A stretch of 64,000 nt of DNA from Azotimanducus sp963663145 (lineage in GTDB: Bacteria > Pseudomonadota > Gammaproteobacteria > Pseudomonadales > Azotimanducaceae). Each line of letters opens with the position of its first letter. Position 1 is the stretch's first letter. Below, in pieces: positions 18,072 to 26,267 of this stretch. The notes beneath the pieces were generated by a model that had not been told where the DNA came from, searched no databases, and saw nothing but the letters and a program-made list of their open reading frames with translations. The position numbers and the translations under genes were made by a program. Location: the NCBI GenBank assembly GCA_963663145.1, contig OY760134.1:1116001-1180000 (forward strand), in the 5' to 3' direction.

Positions 18072-18379
18072 GCATGTCCCGAGATGAACGACTTTTTGAG
18101 GTGCTTCGCTCGCCGCATATCACCGAGAAGGCGACGCGAATTGCGGACAAAGACCGTCAGTATGTCTTTCGAGTCGCCAAGGATGCGACCAAGAAAGAAA
18201 TCGCTCGTGCCGTGCAGGAGCTCTTCAAAGTTGAGGTGGTTAGGGTCACGACGCTCAACGTCAAAGGCAAGCTCAAGGGCGGTTTCGGTCGCCGCAAGCC
18301 CTATCGCCGAGCCTCTTGGAAAAAGGCCTACGTGGAAATCGCCGAAGGTCAGGATATCGACTTCCTGTCGGTGGGTTGA
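18068..18379 (+). CDS. rplW: 50S ribosomal protein L23
   Basis: 103 residues; the docking protein for trigger factor and SRP at the tunnel exit. It contains RSPHITEKATRIAD and the flexible loop KGKLKGGFGRRKPYRRASWKKAYV. ATG 18068 overlaps the rplD stop; ATG 18074 (MSRDERLFEVL) is a possible alternative start. Confidence 0.97.
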   Translation: MSMSRDERLFEVLRSPHITEKATRIADKDRQYVFRVAKDATKKEIARAVQELFKVEVVRVTTLNVKGKLKGGFGRRKPYRRASWKKAYVEIAEGQDIDFLSVG

Positions 18380-18406
18380 GGGGAGCCGTAGGAGCCTAAG
18401 CCAGTC

Positions 18407-19237
18407 ATGCCAATTGTCAGATCCAAACCCACATCTCCCGGGCGTAGATTCAAGTCGCGTGTTGTCACCTCTGGGTTGCACAAGGGAGGGCCGCTCAAGG
18501 GACTGACGCAATCGGCGCATCGCACGGGTGCGCGCAACAATCAGGGTAGGATCACTACCCGCCACCGAGGCGGGGGGCACAAGCGGCGCTATCGGAGCAT
18601 CGATTGGAAACGCAACAAGGATGGCGTGCATGCGACCGTGGCGCGCATCGAGTACGACCCCAATCGAACGGCGCACATCGCGCTCCTCAAGTACAGCGAC
18701 GGCGAATACAGATACATCGTGGCACCTCGCGGGGTCGCTGCTGGCGATGAAATTCAATCTGGGTCCCAAGCACCAATTCGCCCCGGCAATGCGCTGCCCT
18801 TGAAGAACATTCCGGTCGGTAGCACGGTGCACTGTATTGAGCTCAAGCCCGGTAAGGGGGCGCAGATCGCCCGCAGTGCCGGCGCTTCGGCGCAGGTTAT
18901 GGCGCGGGAGGGCGAAATGGTGACGCTTCGTTTGCGCTCGACGGAAATGCGTCGCGTACTTGCATCCTGCAGAGCAACGGTTGGCGAGGTTGGGAATGCC
19001 GAGCATAACCTCATATCCCTTGGCAAGGCAGGCGCTTCGCGCTGGCGTGGACGGCGACCAACGGTTCGCGGTGTCGCTATGAACCCAGTGGACCATCCGC
19101 ATGGTGGTGGTGAGGGCAAGACATCGGGCGGACGCCATCCGGTGTCGCCGACTGGCCAACCCACCAAGGGCTTTCGTACCCGCAAGAATAAGCGCTCGGA
19201 CAAGATGATTGTTCGTCGCAGATACCGTCGCAAGTAG
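18407..19237 (+). CDS. rplB: 50S ribosomal protein L2
   Basis: 276 residues, at normal length. It needs binding to 23S rRNA for subunit joining and peptidyl transfer. It shows VTSGLHKGGPLKGLT near the N-terminus, and the functional loop VAMNPVDHPHGGGEG with the conserved His, ending FRTRKNKRSDKMIVRRR. Fifth gene of the S10 operon, 27 bases after rplW. Confidence 0.98.
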   Translation: MPIVRSKPTSPGRRFKSRVVTSGLHKGGPLKGLTQSAHRTGARNNQGRITTRHRGGGHKRRYRSIDWKRNKDGVHATVARIEYDPNRTAHIALLKYSDGEYRYIVAPRGVAAGDEIQSGSQAPIRPGNALPLKNIPVGSTVHCIELKPGKGAQIARSAGASAQVMAREGEMVTLRLRSTEMRRVLASCRATVGEVGNAEHNLISLGKAGASRWRGRRPTVRGVAMNPVDHPHGGGEGKTSGGRHPVSPTGQPTKGFRTRKNKRSDKMIVRRRYRRK

Positions 19238-19283
19238 TGGCTTTCCAACCAAACACGAATCGAAGAAACACAAGTCGAAGAAA

Positions 19284-19559
19284 ATGCCCCGTTCCCTACG
19301 AAAAGGACCGTTTGTTGATCATCATCTCATGGCCAAAGTGCAAAAGGCTGTTGAGGAGAGGAGCAAACGACCCATCAAAACTTGGTCGCGACGCTCCATG
19401 ATCGTGCCCGATATGGTTGGTTTAACCATCTCAGTGCATAACGGTCGCGCCCACGTACCGCTGTTCATTACTGAAGAGATGGTCGGGCACAAGCTCGGCG
19501 AATTTGCCATCACGCGCACCTTTCGTGGACACGCGGCAGATCGCAAGGCGAGGCGTTAG
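19284..19559 (+). CDS. rpsS: 30S ribosomal protein S19
   Basis: 91 residues, from the family start MPRSLRKGPFVDHHL. It forms a complex with S13 in the 30S head that contacts the A- and P-site tRNAs. The open frame continues upstream to 19209, but homology fixes the start at ATG 19284. The stop TAG (19557-19559) touches a GTG in the rplV frame. Confidence 0.97.
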   Translation: MPRSLRKGPFVDHHLMAKVQKAVEERSKRPIKTWSRRSMIVPDMVGLTISVHNGRAHVPLFITEEMVGHKLGEFAITRTFRGHAADRKARR

Positions 19560-19570
19560 TGGATATTCGC

Positions 19571-19915
19571 ATGGGAACCTACAGCGCACATGCCAACCGG
19601 CAACGTATTTCTCCGACCAAGGTGCGGCCGCTCGCGAATCTCGTGCGCGGCCGACCTGTTGAGGAAGCGCTGAATACCTTGCAGTTCAGCCCGCAGGCGG
19701 GTGCAAAGATTCTGTTGCGCCTATTGGAGTCGGCGATTGCCAACGCCGAACATAACTTTGGCGCGGACCTGGACGAGTTGATAGTGGGCGAGGTCTGCGT
19801 GAACGAAGGTCTGCGCCTGAAGCGAGTGCGCCCGCGCGCCCGCGGCCGCGCGAACCGCATTATCAAGCGCGGCAGCCACATATCAATGGCCTTGACGGAA
19901 GCAGAAAGGCGCTAA
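19571..19915 (+). CDS. rplV: 50S ribosomal protein L22
   Basis: A tunnel-lining protein. The hairpin loop is RLKRVRPRARGRANRIIKR near the C-terminus. ATG 19571 gives MGTYSAHANRQRISPTKVR and a 114-residue protein that fits the family N-terminus. A GTG at 19559, overlapping the rpsS stop as TAGTG, would add four residues and is also plausible. Confidence 0.96.
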   Translation: MGTYSAHANRQRISPTKVRPLANLVRGRPVEEALNTLQFSPQAGAKILLRLLESAIANAEHNFGADLDELIVGEVCVNEGLRLKRVRPRARGRANRIIKRGSHISMALTEAERR

Positions 19916-19931
19916 GCCGAAGGGATCACAC

Positions 19932-20597
19932 ATGGGACAGAAAGTACATCCAATCGGCATGCGACTCGGAATCGTCAAGGACCACACGTCCGTCTGGTAC
20001 GCGGACAAGTCTCGCTATGCGGAATATCTCTTGTCGGATATCGAGGTGCGGGAGTTCTTGCAGAAGCACGAGCGGCTCGCGGAAGCCTCGGTGAGCCGCA
20101 TTGACATTGAACGCACCAAGGATTCGGCGCGCATCACCATTCACACCGCACGGCCCGGCATAGTGATCGGAAAGAAGGGGGAGGATGTCGAACGCCTGCG
20201 TGAAGAATTGATCGCGCTGATGGGCCTGCAAGTGACCATCAGTATTCGCGAAATCAGGAAGCCGGAAATCGATGCGCAGCTCGTGGCGCAGAGCATTGCC
20301 CAACAGCTTGAGCGCCGTGCGCAGTTTCGCCGCGTGATGCGCCGAGCGGTTCGAAACGCCATGCGTCTCGGTGCGGAAGGGATCAAGGTGCGTGTGGCCG
20401 GACGATTGGGCGGTGTCGATATCGCGCGTGCCGAGGTGTACCACGAAGGGCGCGTACCCTTGCACACGCTTCGTGCGGACATTGACTACGCATCGCTGCA
20501 AGCGCACACCAACACGGGCGTGCTTGGCATCAAGGTGTGGATCTTCAAGGGCGAGGTCATTGGAGACGACGCCTCGGAAGCGGCTGCGGGAAACTAG
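19932..20597 (+). CDS. rpsC: 30S ribosomal protein S3
   Basis: 221 residues. N-terminal KH domain with ARPGIVIGKKGEDVERLR (the GxxG loop) at about 55-72, then the C-terminal domain with GIKVRVAGRLGGVDIAR. It forms part of the mRNA entry helicase site with S4 and S5. It is 11 residues shorter than E. coli S3, mostly at the extreme C-terminus. Confidence 0.98.
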   Translation: MGQKVHPIGMRLGIVKDHTSVWYADKSRYAEYLLSDIEVREFLQKHERLAEASVSRIDIERTKDSARITIHTARPGIVIGKKGEDVERLREELIALMGLQVTISIREIRKPEIDAQLVAQSIAQQLERRAQFRRVMRRAVRNAMRLGAEGIKVRVAGRLGGVDIARAEVYHEGRVPLHTLRADIDYASLQAHTNTGVLGIKVWIFKGEVIGDDASEAAAGN

Positions 20598-20651
20598 GCG
20601 CGAAGCCCCACATCTAAGTAAGAACGTACTAAAGCAAGTAAGAAAACCACC

Positions 20652-21065
20652 ATGCTGCAACCAAAGCGAACCAAGTATCGAAAGCAACAGACCGGTCGCA
20701 ACCGTGGTCTCGCGCAGCGTGGAAACCGTGTCAGCTTTGGGGAGTATGGGCTCCGGTCAACCTCGCGCGGGCGCCTGACGGCGCGTCAAATCGAGGCCGG
20801 CCGTCGCGCGATGACGCGTCGCATTCGACGTGGCGGCAAGGTGTGGATTCGTGTATTTCCAGACAAACCCGTGACCAAGAAGCCCCTAGAGGTTCGACAG
20901 GGCAAGGGCAAGGGAAGCGTTGAGTATTGGGTCGCGCAGATACAGCCGGGCCGCATGCTCTATGAAATGGAAGGCGTGGCCGAGGAAGTAGCGCGCGAAG
21001 CCTTCGCTTTGGCGGCCAGCAAACTGCCGGTACGAACGGCTTTTGCAAGACGCGGCGTGATGTGA
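20652..21065 (+). CDS. rplP: 50S ribosomal protein L16
   Basis: 137 residues. It starts MLQPKRTKYRKQQTGRNRG, with TRRIRRGGKVWIRVFPDKP and the PGRMLYEMEGV segment near the A site. It sits at the base of the central protuberance and positions A-site tRNA. The Arg hydroxylated by YcfD in E. coli lies in the RQGKGKG region. Normal length. Confidence 0.98.
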   Translation: MLQPKRTKYRKQQTGRNRGLAQRGNRVSFGEYGLRSTSRGRLTARQIEAGRRAMTRRIRRGGKVWIRVFPDKPVTKKPLEVRQGKGKGSVEYWVAQIQPGRMLYEMEGVAEEVAREAFALAASKLPVRTAFARRGVM

Positions 21066-21079
21066 GTGAGGGCGAGAAA

Positions 21080-21271
21080 GTGAAGGCGTCTGAATATCGA
21101 TCCATGTCCGCGCAGGAACTTGAGCAAGAATTGCTGAAACTGCGCCGAACAGGCTTCAGTCTGCGCATGCAAAAGGCCAGCGATCAATTGGGTCAGCCAC
21201 ATCTCTTGCAGGAGACGCGTCGCGACATCGCACGCGTTAAGACCCTGCTCGGCGAAAAAGAACACGCTTAA
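21080..21271 (+). CDS. rpmC: 50S ribosomal protein L29
   Basis: 63 residues, exactly the E. coli length when started at GTG 21080 (VKASEYRSMSAQEL), with GAGGGCGAG as ribosome site. A GTG at 21062 overlapping rplP would add six residues. A two-helix protein at the tunnel exit, contributing with L23 to the SRP/trigger-factor docking site; the second helix ends ETRRDIARVKTLLGEK. Confidence 0.95.
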   Translation: MKASEYRSMSAQELEQELLKLRRTGFSLRMQKASDQLGQPHLLQETRRDIARVKTLLGEKEHA

Positions 21272-21305
21272 GCGCTTATCGGACATTATCGGGAGATCTC
21301 GCGAC

Positions 21306-21575
21306 GTGGAACAACAGGACAAGACAGGACGCCACAACACCTTGACCGGTCGTGTGATCAGTGATGCGCGGGACAAGTCGATCGGTGTGCTCGTCGAGCG
21401 TCGCGTGAAGCACCCGGTGTACGGAAAGTACATGCGTCGCTCTTCAAAGCTGCACGCGCATGACGAGGACAATCAGGCGAAACTCGGTGACTTGGTGCGT
21501 GTGCGCCAGTCGCGACCCATTTCCAAGACCAAATCTTGGGTCCTCGACGCGGTCGTCGAATCAGGCCAAGGCTAG
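21306..21575 (+). CDS. rpsQ: 30S ribosomal protein S17
   Basis: 89 residues, OB-fold protein of the 30S body and an early assembly factor. It shows GRVISDARDKSIGVLVERRVKHP and YGKYMRRSSKLHAHDE. Start is GTG 21306. It is the last gene of the classical S10 operon and is followed after 16 bases by the spc operon, with no terminator seen between. Confidence 0.97.
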   Translation: MEQQDKTGRHNTLTGRVISDARDKSIGVLVERRVKHPVYGKYMRRSSKLHAHDEDNQAKLGDLVRVRQSRPISKTKSWVLDAVVESGQG

Positions 21576-21591
21576 TTCGAGGCACTCGATC

Positions 21592-21960
21592 ATGATTCAG
21601 ACTGAAACCATGCTGGAAATCGCCGACAACAGCGGTGCTCGGCGCGTGCAGTGCATCAAAGTGCTTGGCGGTTCGCGAAGACGCTACGCCAATATTGGAG
21701 ATGTCATCAAAGTGGCGGTCAAGGAGGCCGTGCCGCGCGGGCGGGTGTCGAAGGGAGATGTCGTCAATGCCGTCGTGGTGCGCTCAGGGCAGGGCGTGCG
21801 TAGACCAGATGGATCGCGAATTCGATTTGATGAGAATGCGGCGGTCTTGCTGAACGCGCAGTTTCAACCCATCGGTACGCGTATTTTCGGACCGGTTACG
21901 CGCGAGCTTCGCAGCGAACGATTCATGCGCATCGTGTCCTTGGCCCCGGAAGTCATCTAG
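21592..21960 (+). CDS. rplN: 50S ribosomal protein L14
   Basis: 122 residues, from MIQTETMLEIADNSGARRV, fixed by homology; the open frame extends further upstream but overlaps rpsQ. L14 forms inter-subunit bridges with 16S rRNA and is the RsfS silencing target. First gene of the spc operon. Confidence 0.98.
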   Translation: MIQTETMLEIADNSGARRVQCIKVLGGSRRRYANIGDVIKVAVKEAVPRGRVSKGDVVNAVVVRSGQGVRRPDGSRIRFDENAAVLLNAQFQPIGTRIFGPVTRELRSERFMRIVSLAPEVI

Positions 21961-21974
21961 TAGGAATCAAGGCT

Positions 21975-22304
21975 GTGAAGAAGCTCAGAGTGGAGGATGA
22001 GGTGGTGGTCATTGCGGGCCGCGACAAGGGTCGCACCGGACGCATTACTGCGTTTCAGAAGGGCGAACGTGCCTTGGTCTCAGGCGTGAACATGATGACC
22101 AAGCATGTGCGTCCAGACCCCCAAGCCATGGTCGAGGGCGGGCGAGTGAGCCGGGAAGCGCCCATTCATCTGTCGAATCTTGCGCTTTGGAATCCGGATC
22201 GAGGCGATTCTGGAGGTGGTGACCGGGTCGGCATTCGTATCGAGGACGGGCGCAAAGTACGTTACTTCAAGTCAACAGGCACCTCGGTGCCGGAAAGCGA
22301 ATAG
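21975..22304 (+). CDS. rplX: 50S ribosomal protein L24
   Basis: 109 residues with the KOW motif near the N-terminus (VEDEVVVIAGRDKGRTGRI). One of the two initiators of 50S assembly and close to the tunnel exit. Start is GTG 21975. A Gly/Asp-rich insertion (DRGDSGGGDRVG) near residue 80 is slightly longer than in E. coli. Confidence 0.97.
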   Translation: MKKLRVEDEVVVIAGRDKGRTGRITAFQKGERALVSGVNMMTKHVRPDPQAMVEGGRVSREAPIHLSNLALWNPDRGDSGGGDRVGIRIEDGRKVRYFKSTGTSVPESE

Positions 22305-22318
22305 GGCGAAGGGCAAGC

Positions 22319-22918
22319 ATGGCAGGCACGAAAGGAATGCGCGAAAGGTACTTCTCCGAAGTGCGGCCGAAACTCGCCAAAGAGCTGGGTTGTACAAACC
22401 TCATGGCTGTGCCGCGCATCGACAAGGTCACGGTGAACATGGGCGTAGTCAAGCCGACAGGGCAACCGGGAGCCGGGCTGGGCCAAGGCCGTGACCGTCG
22501 CGCATCGGGAGGGGAAGATAGAAACGTGTTGGATAACGCTGTTCGCGACCTCCGCCTGATTACCGGCCAACAGCCGACCATCACCCGCGCAAGGAAATCA
22601 GAGGCTGGCTTCAAGATCCGCGAAGGCATGCCGCTTGGCTGCAAAGTGACGCTTCGTCGAACGCGCATGTACGACTTCCTCGACCGCTTGGTTGGGATTG
22701 CCATCCCGCGGGTGCGTGACTTTCGAGGCCTGAATCCGCGCTCCATGGACGGTCAAGGAAACTTTTCGATGGGCATGTCGGAGCAGATCGTATTTCCAGA
22801 AATCGACTACGACAAAATCGATCGGGTTCGTGGGCTTGATATCACGATCACGACCACGGCCAGAAGCGACGAAGATGGGCTTGCCTTGCTCAAGGCACTG
22901 AAATTCCCAATTCGCTAG
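22319..22918 (+). CDS. rplE: 50S ribosomal protein L5 with an insertion
   Basis: 199 residues against 179 in E. coli. L5 binds 5S rRNA in the central protuberance. The core is normal: ARKSEAGFKIREGMPLGCKVTLR, IPRVRDFRGLNPRSMDG and VRGLDITITTTARSDEDG. The extra length is about 18 residues at 46-68, Gly/Arg-rich (GQPGAGLGQGRDRRASGGED), between NMGV and VLDNA. The surrounding frame is continuous and both flanks match the family, so this looks like a real insertion, not an error. Confidence 0.96.
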   Translation: MAGTKGMRERYFSEVRPKLAKELGCTNLMAVPRIDKVTVNMGVVKPTGQPGAGLGQGRDRRASGGEDRNVLDNAVRDLRLITGQQPTITRARKSEAGFKIREGMPLGCKVTLRRTRMYDFLDRLVGIAIPRVRDFRGLNPRSMDGQGNFSMGMSEQIVFPEIDYDKIDRVRGLDITITTTARSDEDGLALLKALKFPIR

Positions 22919-22952
22919 GTTGCGATAGAGAACAGACAAGAGAAGTAGAAAT

Positions 22953-23258
22953 ATGGCGAAGAAATCAATGATTGCACGCGAACGCAAGCGCGAGCGGACC
23001 GTCGCCAAGTATTTTGACAGGCGCGCGAAACTCAAAGCCATCATCGCTGACCGTTCCAAGTCGCTTGAAGAGGTGATGGAAGCACAGCTCGCGCTGCAAA
23101 AGCTGCCGAGAAACTCGAGTCCGGTAAGGTTGCGCACGCGTTGCGGACAGACCGGTCGTCCGCGCGGCGTCTATCGGCGTTTTGGTCTCGGACGCAACAA
23201 GCTTCGCGAAGCGGCCATGCGCGGCGATGTGCCGGGCTTGGTGAAGTCGAGCTGGTAG
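22953..23258 (+). CDS. rpsN: 30S ribosomal protein S14 (zinc-free form)
   Basis: 101 residues, the long C-minus form without the CxxC zinc site. It starts MAKKSMIARERKRER, with CGQTGRPRGVYRRFGLGRNKLREAA at the C-terminus, which contacts 16S rRNA in the 30S head. Position and length match gammaproteobacteria. Confidence 0.97.
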   Translation: MAKKSMIARERKRERTVAKYFDRRAKLKAIIADRSKSLEEVMEAQLALQKLPRNSSPVRLRTRCGQTGRPRGVYRRFGLGRNKLREAAMRGDVPGLVKSSW

Positions 23259-23271
23259 GCGGGAGTCATTT

Positions 23272-23664
23272 ATGAGTATGCAAGACCCCATCTCCGATTA
23301 CTTGACGCGCATACGAAATGCGCAAAGTGCCGGGCACAGTCATGTGTCCATGCCTTCTTCAGGCATGAAGCTAGCCTTGACCAAGGTGCTGAAGGAAGAG
23401 GGATATGTCGGAGAATATCGTGTCAGCGAGGACATCAAGCCTGAGTTGACCATTGAACTGCGTTACCATCAGGGTCGGCCGGTGATTGAAGAACTCAAGC
23501 GCCAGAGCCGTCCCGGCCTGCGCATCTATCGTTCGCGCGACAAGTTGCCCTTCGTGCGTAGCGGCCTCGGCGTGGCGCTCATCAGTACCTCCAAGGGAAT
23601 CATGACCGACTTCAACGCGCGCCGTTTAGGCGTTGGCGGCGAAGTCGTGTGCACGGTGTTTTAG
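23272..23664 (+). CDS. rpsH: 30S ribosomal protein S8
   Basis: 130 residues. Begins MSMQDPISDYLTRIRNAQ and ends GVGGEVVCTVF. The GVALISTSKGIMTD motif is the family signature. S8 binds the 16S central domain and in E. coli represses the spc operon by binding the rplE mRNA. Confidence 0.98.
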   Translation: MSMQDPISDYLTRIRNAQSAGHSHVSMPSSGMKLALTKVLKEEGYVGEYRVSEDIKPELTIELRYHQGRPVIEELKRQSRPGLRIYRSRDKLPFVRSGLGVALISTSKGIMTDFNARRLGVGGEVVCTVF

Positions 23665-23697
23665 GCGCGATTGGTATTCAAAAGGGAGTAGCTCGCC

Positions 23698-24231
23698 ATG
23701 TCTCGAATTGCCAAAATGCCGATCAAGATTCCGCAGGGAGTGTCAGTTGAGCTCGCGGACGACGAAGTCTTGGTGAAAGGACCAGGTGGTGAGTTGCGTC
23801 AGACCGCTTCGAACTTGGTGAAGGTACAACTTGACGAATCCGAAGCTCGTGTGATGCCCGCAAATGAAGGTCGCAGTGCGAAGGCGCTCGCAGGCACAAC
23901 CCGTTCGCTCTTAAGCGGCATGATGATCGGTGTGAGTGAAGGCTTCAAGAAGGAATTGGAGCTTCAAGGGGTCGGCTACAGGGCGACGAAGCAAGGTTCT
24001 CGGCTAGTCATGCAACTTGGCTTTTCCCATCCCATTGAGTATGAACCGCCTGCGGGCATCTCCATTGAGACGCCAAGCGCGACCTCCATACTCGTGAAGG
24101 GTGCCGATAAGCAGCGTGTGGGTCAGGTGGCGGCGGAACTGCGTGCGTATCGGCCGCCCGAACCTTACAAGGGCAAGGGTGTTCGCTATCTGGGCGAGCA
24201 GGTGCGACGCAAGGAAGGCAAGAAGAAGTAA
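23698..24231 (+). CDS. rplF: 50S ribosomal protein L6
   Basis: 177 residues with the duplicated L6 fold; the C-terminal signature PEPYKGKGVRYLGEQVRRKEGKK is exact for the family. L6 lies near the factor-binding site and supports translocation and EF-Tu function. Preceded by AAAGGGAG. Confidence 0.98.
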   Translation: MSRIAKMPIKIPQGVSVELADDEVLVKGPGGELRQTASNLVKVQLDESEARVMPANEGRSAKALAGTTRSLLSGMMIGVSEGFKKELELQGVGYRATKQGSRLVMQLGFSHPIEYEPPAGISIETPSATSILVKGADKQRVGQVAAELRAYRPPEPYKGKGVRYLGEQVRRKEGKKK

Positions 24232-24243
24232 GGGGTAGTTAGA

Positions 24244-24627
24244 ATGACGGGCGTACAGAAAGCATTGAAATATAGGCCGACCGACTCCAAAAGTCGGCGA
24301 TTGCGACGTGCGCGGCGCGTGCGATACCGCATGCGCGAAATGCGTGTGATGCGTCTGACGGTGCACCGCACGCCGCGACACACCTATGCGCAAGTCATTA
24401 GCGGCGATGGTGCGCAGGTACTTGCGGCGGCATCCACATTGGAAAAGACACTCGGCGACGGTCCGCGAGGAAACGTGGAGGCGGCGAAGAGAGTGGGCAC
24501 CTTGATTGCCGAGCGCGCGCTCGAAAAGTCGATTTCGCGGGTAGCGTTTGATCGCTCTGGGTTTCGGTATCACGGTCGCGTGAAGGCGCTTGCGGATGCC
24601 GCCCGAGAAGCTGGGCTTGAATTTTAG
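24244..24627 (+). CDS. rplR: 50S ribosomal protein L18
   Basis: 127 residues, about 10 more than E. coli because of the basic N-terminal extension. It binds 5S rRNA together with L5. Conserved segments are RLTVHRTPRHTYAQVIS, and FDRSGFRYHGRVKALADAAREAGLEF at the C-terminus. Confidence 0.97.
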   Translation: MTGVQKALKYRPTDSKSRRLRRARRVRYRMREMRVMRLTVHRTPRHTYAQVISGDGAQVLAAASTLEKTLGDGPRGNVEAAKRVGTLIAERALEKSISRVAFDRSGFRYHGRVKALADAAREAGLEF

Positions 24628-24641
24628 AGGGCATTGATCGC

Positions 24642-25247
24642 ATGGCGTACGCGGAAGAAATCGTAGAAGAGGGTTTGGTCGAGAAACTCGTCCAAGTGAA
24701 TCGGGTGGCGAAGGTGATCAAAGGTGGGCGAATATTCGGATTCACCGCCTTGACCGTCGTTGGCGACGGCAAGGGAACCGTGGGCTTTGGGAGAGGGAAG
24801 GCGCGCGAAGTGCCCATCGCCATCGGCAAGGCGATGGAAAACGCCCGGCGCAATCTCCATCCGGTGGAATTGAACGGGGATACTTTGTGGTATGCCGTCA
24901 AAGAGCGCCACGGCGCTTCCAAGATATACATGCAGCCGGCTTCTCCCGGTACGGGGATTATTGCTGGCGGTGCCATGCGTGCGGTGCTTGAGGCTGCCGG
25001 CGTGCGTAATGTGCTCGCCAAGTGCTATGGGTCCACCACACCTGTGAATGTTGTGCGTGCCACCATCAAGGCACTTTTGAAGATGCGCTCCCCGCAGCAG
25101 GTTGCGGAAAAGCGTGGCAAGCCGCTCGCGAAGAACGGTCATGCGGCAAGCACGAAGGCTGACGCGGAGGCTGAGGAAGCGCAAGAGGCCGAGGCAATTG
25201 AAGAATCACCTGCGGAATCTACCGACTCGTCTGAGAAGCGCAAATAG
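24642..25247 (+). CDS. rpsE: 30S ribosomal protein S5 with an acidic C-terminal tail
   Basis: 201 residues against 167 in E. coli. The dsRNA-binding domain (EKLVQVNRVAKVIKGGRIFGF) and the S5 C-domain (ASPGTGIIAGGAMRAVLEAAGV) are normal. After about residue 165 there is a low-complexity tail rich in Ala, Glu and Ser (ADAEAEEAQEAEAIEESP). S5 is part of the mRNA-entry helicase and affects accuracy. The tail is treated in the findings with those of L30 and L17. Confidence 0.97.
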   Translation: MAYAEEIVEEGLVEKLVQVNRVAKVIKGGRIFGFTALTVVGDGKGTVGFGRGKAREVPIAIGKAMENARRNLHPVELNGDTLWYAVKERHGASKIYMQPASPGTGIIAGGAMRAVLEAAGVRNVLAKCYGSTTPVNVVRATIKALLKMRSPQQVAEKRGKPLAKNGHAASTKADAEAEEAQEAEAIEESPAESTDSSEKRK

Positions 25248-25288
25248 TCGGGCGGATTTGCAAGAGAGCGAAGGAATTCAGAGAGATC

Positions 25289-25726
25289 ATGGCTACAAAC
25301 AGGTCAAGAGCCACCAAGGATCAGTCCGCCCGGGAATTGCGCATTCGCTTGCGCAAGAGCACCAACCGGCGCTTGGCGAAGCATCGCGCCTGCGTGGCCG
25401 GATTGGGGTTGCGGCGGATCGGTGATGAAGTGTGTTTGCCTGACCGTGCCGAGATTCGTGGCATGGTGAACCGCGTCCGCTATTTGCTTGAAGTGGAGGA
25501 AATCGCGCACAAGCCACCTAAGGCAACTGCTTCGAAGCCAAAGGGGAAAGCGCAGGCGCAGCCGGAGGCCAAGCCAAGGGCCAAGCCAAAAGCGAAGCCG
25601 AAAGCGGAGGCCAAACCGAAAGCGAAAGCGGCGCCAAAGACGAAGGCAGAAGCGAAGGCAAAGCCTAAGACGAAGACTAAAACAGAAGCGAAGGCAAAGC
25701 CTAAGGCGAAAGCGGAGGCCAACTAG
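25289..25726 (+). CDS. rpmD: 50S ribosomal protein L30 with a long Lys/Ala/Pro tail
   Basis: Residues 15-72 are a normal L30 (RIRLRKSTNRRLAKHRACVAG, LGLRRIGDEV, AEIRGMVNRVRYLLEVEE). L30 is normally about 60 residues; here the protein has 145. From residue 74 on it consists almost only of Lys, Ala, Pro, Glu and Thr in repeats of the KAKPKA/EAKPKA type, reminiscent of bacterial histone-H1-like tails (AlgP, HU extensions). The tail has no stop or frame problem and ends two bases before rplO. The N-terminus is also about 14 residues longer than in E. coli. Confidence 0.93.
   Translation: MATNRSRATKDQSARELRIRLRKSTNRRLAKHRACVAGLGLRRIGDEVCLPDRAEIRGMVNRVRYLLEVEEIAHKPPKATASKPKGKAQAQPEAKPRAKPKAKPKAEAKPKAKAAPKTKAEAKAKPKTKTKTEAKAKPKAKAEAN
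25647..25705 (+). repeat. Direct repeat inside the L30 tail
   Basis: A 23-base sequence starting CAGAAGCGAAGG occurs identically at 25647-25669 and 25683-25705, with an offset of 36 bases (12 codons). It encodes part of the Lys/Ala/Pro tail and sits within a wider AAGCC/GAAAGC low-complexity tract (25508-25723). Such repeats can expand and contract in whole codons. Confidence 0.85.
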
Positions 25727-25727
25727 T

Positions 25728-26213
25728 ATGCGATTGAACGATCTTGAACCTGCGCCCGGCAGCAATTCAAACCGGAAAAGAGTCGGTCGCGGTGCCGGTT
25801 CCGGTAGCGGCAAGACGGCGGGGCGCGGCACCAAAGGCCAAAATGCGCGTTCCGGTGGCGGTGTGAGGCCGGGATTTGAAGGTGGTCAGTTGCCCATTCA
25901 AGCTCGGCTGCCCAAGTTTGGCTTTCGCTCGCGCAAAGCCCTTCGCACCGCCGAGGTGCGCTTGGGAGAACTCAACAAGCTTGAGGGTGATGTGGTGAGC
26001 TTGCAAAGCTTGCGCCAAGCTGGCTTGATTTCGTCCGCTGTTTCCAGGGTGCGCATCATGAAATCGGGTGAGTTGACGCGCGCCCTCAAGGTGGAAGATG
26101 AGTCGGTGCACCTGACCAAGGGCGCGTGCGCCGCACTGGAGGCGCTCGACGCGGCTGCGAGCCAAATAGATTCGAACGAGGCCCAGTCAAAAGAAGGTCG
26201 GTCGAGCGACTAA
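25728..26213 (+). CDS. rplO: 50S ribosomal protein L15
   Basis: 161 residues, from ATG 25728 (MRLNDLEPAPGS), one base after the rpmD stop. The Gly-rich N-terminal extension KRVGRGAGSGSGKTAGRGTKG and FEGGQLPIQARLPKFGF are typical. The C-terminus has a hydrophilic extension of about 15 residues (SQIDSNEAQSKEGRSSD) relative to E. coli. A late assembly protein of the 50S. Confidence 0.97.
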   Translation: MRLNDLEPAPGSNSNRKRVGRGAGSGSGKTAGRGTKGQNARSGGGVRPGFEGGQLPIQARLPKFGFRSRKALRTAEVRLGELNKLEGDVVSLQSLRQAGLISSAVSRVRIMKSGELTRALKVEDESVHLTKGACAALEALDAAASQIDSNEAQSKEGRSSD

Positions 26214-26267
26214 CACGATCTGGTCGACGGGCGAGCCTAGCGAGGAACAGGAAGGAATACCAAGAAA

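Noticed and set aside
25488..25727. A 240-codon version of L15 reaching back into rpmD
   Set aside because: It is the +2 shadow of the repetitive L30 tail; L15 homology starts at ATG 25728.
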